From assembly GCF_900996225.1 (NCBI RefSeq), contig NZ_CAAJGL010000145.1:1-64000 (forward strand): a stretch of 64,000 nt of DNA. Direction: 5' to 3'. The notes beneath the pieces are model-generated. The model did no database searches and was not told the origin of the DNA. It saw only the letters and a program-made list of their open reading frames with translations. This document shows positions 61,113 through 64,000 of this stretch, in pieces. The stretch's first letter is position 1, and the number at the start of each line of letters is the position of its first letter. The DNA comes from Paraburkholderia sp. BCC1884 (GTDB taxonomy: Bacteria > Pseudomonadota > Gammaproteobacteria > Burkholderiales > Burkholderiaceae). The position numbers and the translations under genes are program-made.

Positions 61113-61863
61113 GCTCTTTTCCTGTCCGATGGACATTGCGACGATGAACGAGACGGTCGACTGGATCGCCGCGCGGATCGAACGAAAGCAGTTTACGCAG
61201 CACGTCGTCGTCAACGTGGCGAAGCTCATTTACATGCAGGCCGACGCGGAACTTGCCGCCTCCGTGCGCGCGTGCGACATCGTCAATATCGACGGCATGG
61301 GCGTGGTGTGGGGCGCGCGGCTGCTGGGCGTGCCGGTGAGCGAACGCGTGGCTGGGGTCGATCTGTTCGATCATCTGCTGCGGATGGCCGCGCAACGCTC
61401 GCTGCCGGTGTTCCTGCTCGGAGCGACGGATGCCGTCGTCGCCCGCGTGGCCGCCGTGGTGACCACGCGCTATCCCGCGCTGCAGGTGGCCGGGCATCAT
61501 CACGGCTACTTCTGGGACGATGAAGAAGCGGTCGTGGAGATGATCCGCCGCTCAGGGGCGCGTCTATTGTTCGTGGCGATCACCTCGCCGAAAAAGGAAA
61601 CCTTCATCAACCGCTGGAAGGATCAACTCGGTGTCGATTTCGTCATGGGCGTGGGCGGCACGTTCGATGTTGTCGCAGGCAAGGTGCGCCGCGCGCCGCG
61701 CTGGATGCAGCGCAGCGGCCTCGAATGGGCCTATCGTGTCATGCAGGAACCGCGCCGCATGTGGAAGCGGTATTTCGTCACGAACAGCCGGTTTGCGCTC
61801 ATGCTGATCAAGGCACGGATTGCGCTGACACTACGCGGAGCAGCGAGCGGCCATGGCAAATAA
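61099..61863 (+). CDS. WecG/TagA/CpsF family glycosyltransferase
   Basis: A 254-residue GT26 enzyme, the usual family length. Core motifs: VVVNVAKLIYMQAD, VNIDGMGVVWGARLLGVP, VAGVDLFDHLL, VFLLGATDAVV and the C-terminal ITSPKKETFINRW and VGGTFDVVAGKVRRAPRWMQ. E. coli WecG transfers ManNAcA and TagA transfers ManNAc; with wecB and wecC in the same operon, a ManNAcA transferase is the best reading. ATG 61099 is chosen at the start of homology; an ATG 30 bases upstream is possible. It overlaps the next gene by 11 bases. Confidence 0.88.
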   Translation: MKRIELFSCPMDIATMNETVDWIAARIERKQFTQHVVVNVAKLIYMQADAELAASVRACDIVNIDGMGVVWGARLLGVPVSERVAGVDLFDHLLRMAAQRSLPVFLLGATDAVVARVAAVVTTRYPALQVAGHHHGYFWDDEEAVVEMIRRSGARLLFVAITSPKKETFINRWKDQLGVDFVMGVGGTFDVVAGKVRRAPRWMQRSGLEWAYRVMQEPRRMWKRYFVTNSRFALMLIKARIALTLRGAASGHGK

Positions 61864-62635
61864 ATTGGCGTGGCTTGCGTGTACGCTGCTCGCCGTCACG
61901 GCATGCAGCAACTCATCGCTCGCGCGGCAGGATGGCGGTCACTACACGATCCTGTATCGCAGCGCGTGGCACGCCGGTATCGATCCTCGCCTGACGATCC
62001 AGGCTCCGCGGCCGGATGCCATCGCGACGGTCGCGATGCCGCAATTCCACGGCGTCGCGCTGAAGGCGACGATGCGTCGCGCTGACGATTTCACTCACGT
62101 GGCGAATGGCACGCCGCGTGCCGAAGTCGTCTTTGCGCGAGACGCTCATTTCGCGGTGGGCAAGGATTACGAGGTACGGTGGTCGACCATGATTCCGCCG
62201 GCGTATCGACTCGATTCGCAGCAGCCGGAGATCATTACCCAACTGCATCAGAGCGGCTTCACAGGGTCTCCGCCGTTTGCGCTCATGCTGTCGGGCGGAC
62301 ATTACCAGGTCGACGTGAGAGGCGGTGCGGGAACGCCGAGCCAGTCATACACGTTCGGCACACCCGCGGCCGACGCCGGCAGGGTAGTCACGTGGCGCCT
62401 GCACTATCGCCCCGACGATCAGGGCACTCGCGCCTTGACGGACCTCTACAAGGACGGCGTGCGAGTCGTGCACAGCATGGGCCGCCCGAATGCTTATCCC
62501 GGCGACCAGAACGCTTACCTGAAGATCGGCATCTACAAATGGTGGTGGCAGACGAGGCCGTCGGATGTCGACGAACGCACGATGTACTACGGCGACGTTG
62601 AGATTGCGGAGCAGGTGCCTAATTCACTGCCTTGA
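61853..62635 (+). CDS. Polysaccharide lyase (heparin-lyase-I-like), lipoprotein
   Basis: A 260-residue exported protein. The signal peptide ends in lipobox A-V-T-A-C with C18. The mature part resembles the jelly-roll polysaccharide lyase domain: VALKATMRRADDF, YEVRWSTMIPPAYRL, IITQLHQSG (family Q-x-H), a middle GHYQVDVRGG strand and the WRLHYRPDD and LKIGIYKWWWQ strands near the end. Lyases cleave uronic-acid-containing chains by beta-elimination, consistent with a ManNAcA polymer. It closes the operon and may trim or release the polymer at the envelope. Confidence 0.78.
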   Translation: MANKLAWLACTLLAVTACSNSSLARQDGGHYTILYRSAWHAGIDPRLTIQAPRPDAIATVAMPQFHGVALKATMRRADDFTHVANGTPRAEVVFARDAHFAVGKDYEVRWSTMIPPAYRLDSQQPEIITQLHQSGFTGSPPFALMLSGGHYQVDVRGGAGTPSQSYTFGTPAADAGRVVTWRLHYRPDDQGTRALTDLYKDGVRVVHSMGRPNAYPGDQNAYLKIGIYKWWWQTRPSDVDERTMYYGDVEIAEQVPNSLP

Positions 62636-63182
62636 CGAAACCGGGATCGTCGATCAACGCATCCACACTCATCTTGACCGTGTCTTCGATCGCGATGGTG
62701 TTGCTGGTGAACTTCGGGCACTTGTGCCTGACCGTCTTCGTCGTCGTGTACACGACAGTCTGCGTGGTGGGATCGGTCACCACGTAGCGCATCTTGAGCG
62801 TCCAGTGAGCGGGCGTGCGCGCGTCGTCCACGGTGAAGGCCTCGATGCTGCCGCTGAGCGTGCGCCGGCTTTCGTCCATGTGAAAACCGGCGAGCCGCAA
62901 GCTGTTCGCCACGCCGTTGCGCACGGATTCGTTGATATCGTTTTTGAGCACGATGCCGGTCATGGCCGTGTTTTCGATGCGATTCGGCGAAACGCGTCCG
63001 CTGCGAGCGGGCATGTAAGCGAAGTCGTGCGTCGGGGCGACGTTGAGCCAGCCGGTGGGATGCGCCGTCGTGCGCGCCGCGCTGTTGAGTCCAAACCACG
63101 ACCACGAACAGGCCGACAACATCAGCGGCAACGCCACCACGCCGCAGCCTTTGAACAGGGCGGATCGCGATGGCAAGCGCAT
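62619..63182 (-). CDS. Putative lipoprotein of unknown function
   Basis: A 187-residue predicted lipoprotein, with lipobox L-M-L-S-A-C and C25. The mature part has a beta-rich look (TLSGSIEAFTVDD, WTLKMRYVVTDPTTQTVVYT) and a late TSNTIAIEDTVKMSVDALID helix, resembling lipoproteins of the YajG/LptE-like assembly type in general style only. The start at 63182 gives a short clean signal peptide; longer in-frame starts at 63290 and beyond exist without good ribosome sites. It overlaps the end of the lyase gene tail-to-tail by 17 bases. Confidence 0.7.
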   Translation of the reverse strand: MRLPSRSALFKGCGVVALPLMLSACSWSWFGLNSAARTTAHPTGWLNVAPTHDFAYMPARSGRVSPNRIENTAMTGIVLKNDINESVRNGVANSLRLAGFHMDESRRTLSGSIEAFTVDDARTPAHWTLKMRYVVTDPTTQTVVYTTTKTVRHKCPKFTSNTIAIEDTVKMSVDALIDDPGFVKAVN

Positions 63183-63522
63183 TGGGCGGGACGGCCGCGG
63201 CGGACTCTGGCTCTGTCGCGGCGACTCCGACGCTAGGCTGGAACAAGCGGCGTTTGAAGTCAGAGGAGTTACCCTTTTAGATTGAATCATCCCGGTGGAG
63301 AGCAACATGGTAACAGTGTGCCGGGTCGGCGCATTCGCCCGGCCAGATTGAGCCACACGCTCGTGTGCAGGGCAGGAGGGCCGTTCATCATAGCGAACGG
63401 GCTTTCCGCCGGACAAGCGGGGATTAGAGGTTTGCTGCTACGCGTTTCGACGCAGGCGTGTCGAGGCGACGCCGTCGTGGTTATCTCACGACAATAATCG
63501 TCTAACAACCGTCTTACGTGAC
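63183..63522 (-). other. Spacer between the lipoprotein and YigZ-family genes
   Basis: 340 bases. The frame of the lipoprotein stays open on the minus strand through much of it but without family resemblance. The end of the YigZ-type gene on the same strand is followed by a T7 run overlapping its stop codon. No further feature seen. Confidence 0.45.
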
Positions 63523-64000
63523 CTAAAAAAAGCCGGCCTTGCCTTGCGTCATATCCACTAGCGCTCGCTGGGCTTCGTCGAGTGCATTGATGGGCAGACG
63601 GATCGTCATTTTCACCAGCATCGCGTAGGCGCTCTCGACCAGCGTATAGCCTTCGGCTTCGATCCAGCGGCGCACTTTCGCTTCGTCCGCATAGCTCACC
63701 TCGACGGTGAACGAAACCTGAGCGATCCGCTCGACGCGCGGTGCATCCAGCAGCGCCGAAGCGATCGCATCCGTATAAGCGCGTACGAGGCCGCCCGCGC
63801 CGAGTTTCACACCGCCGTAATAGCGCACGACCGCAGCCAGCACGCCGTCCAGATCGTGATGCCGCAGCACTTCGAGAATCGGCCGCCCGGCGGTGCCGGA
63901 CGGTTCGCCGTCGTCGGACATGCCGGACTGGCCGCCCGCGAGCAGCGCCCAGCATACATGGGTGGCAGCGGGATGTTCGCTGCGCAGACGACGCAGTTCG
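63523..64000 (-). CDS. YigZ/IMPACT family protein, partial
   Basis: The last 158 codons of a gene that begins beyond the window edge. The family core is clear: ATHVCWALLAGGQSGMSDDG, GEPSGTAGRPILEVL, VVRYYGGVKLGAGGLVRAY and a C-terminal domain (SFTVEVSYADEAKVRRWIE). YigZ proteins are cytoplasmic, related to the translational regulator IMPACT; the biochemical role is unclear. The frame stays open to base 64000 with residues typical of the family (ELRRLRSEHPAATHVCW), so the gene is not truncated within the window. Confidence 0.93.
   Translation of the reverse strand, partial: ELRRLRSEHPAATHVCWALLAGGQSGMSDDGEPSGTAGRPILEVLRHHDLDGVLAAVVRYYGGVKLGAGGLVRAYTDAIASALLDAPRVERIAQVSFTVEVSYADEAKVRRWIEAEGYTLVESAYAMLVKMTIRLPINALDEAQRALVDMTQGKAGFF

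Noticed and set aside
1..64000. tRNA, rRNA, insertion sequence, integrase or phage genes
   Set aside because: None of their characteristic sequences or protein motifs were seen on either strand.

Overview
The window is high-GC (about 63%) betaproteobacterial chromosome, most likely Paraburkholderia or a close Burkholderiaceae relative. The reasons are the prpC-acnD-prpF arrangement of the methylcitrate cycle, the density of LysR/AraC/GntR-controlled catabolic genes, the oxalate/formate-type transporters with formyl-CoA transferase, and a Burkholderia-style exopolysaccharide cluster. I see no rRNA, tRNA, CRISPR array, insertion sequence or phage gene. The assignment rests on protein resemblance recognised by eye, not on a database search.

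Layout. 1-4.6 kb: end of prpC, a strong terminator, then acnD and prpF (propionate catabolism). 4.7-9 kb: a lone GT9 glycosyltransferase, a DUF3455 lipoprotein, a class V aminotransferase, a cupin and a DUF1697 protein. 8.9-9.9 kb: a decayed LysR tail, then a copper-type pair (DUF305 protein and CopZ-like chaperone) behind a clear CueR/MerR-type promoter. 10-15 kb: a putative fucosyltransferase-like enzyme, a quinone-reductase-like MDR enzyme, an orphan ABC ATPase with an AraC regulator, and a small coiled-coil protein. 15.5-17.4 kb: a divergent FtsH paralogue with a terminator hairpin just before its start codon. 17.4-23.6 kb: a TSUP permease, two cell-surface acyltransferases (OafA and OpgC types), a tannase-family hydrolase and a glycine-rich secreted protein. 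23.9-31.6 kb: an ABC-2 exporter pair, an amidase, a LuxR solo divergent from an AraC regulator, a DUF3830 protein and an orphan histidine kinase. 31.9-34.8 kb: a trimeric autotransporter adhesin.

34.9-48.4 kb is an oxalate/organic-acid island: two OFA-family MFS carriers (one with a 42-residue partner ORF), an MHS-family carrier, a GntR regulator, formyl-CoA:oxalate CoA-transferase (frc), an FAH-family hydrolase, an unusual PntB-like membrane protein, two LysR regulators and an aldehyde dehydrogenase. The mhs/gntR divergent region and the frc promoter region share one sequence, TGATATAYYACATACSR, which is probably the GntR operator. Oxalyl-CoA decarboxylase is not in the window.

49.8-62.6 kb is a complete Wzy-dependent exopolysaccharide operon: initiating sugar-phosphate transferase, Wza, Wzb, Wzc, WecB, WecC, Wzx, Wzy, a GT4 transferase, a WecG/TagA transferase and a secreted polysaccharide lyase. 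Many of the genes overlap by 4 bases or a little more. WecB, WecC and the WecG-like enzyme together imply N-acetylmannosaminuronic acid in the polymer, which would make the terminal lyase chemically plausible. The window ends with a lipoprotein and a truncated YigZ-family gene.
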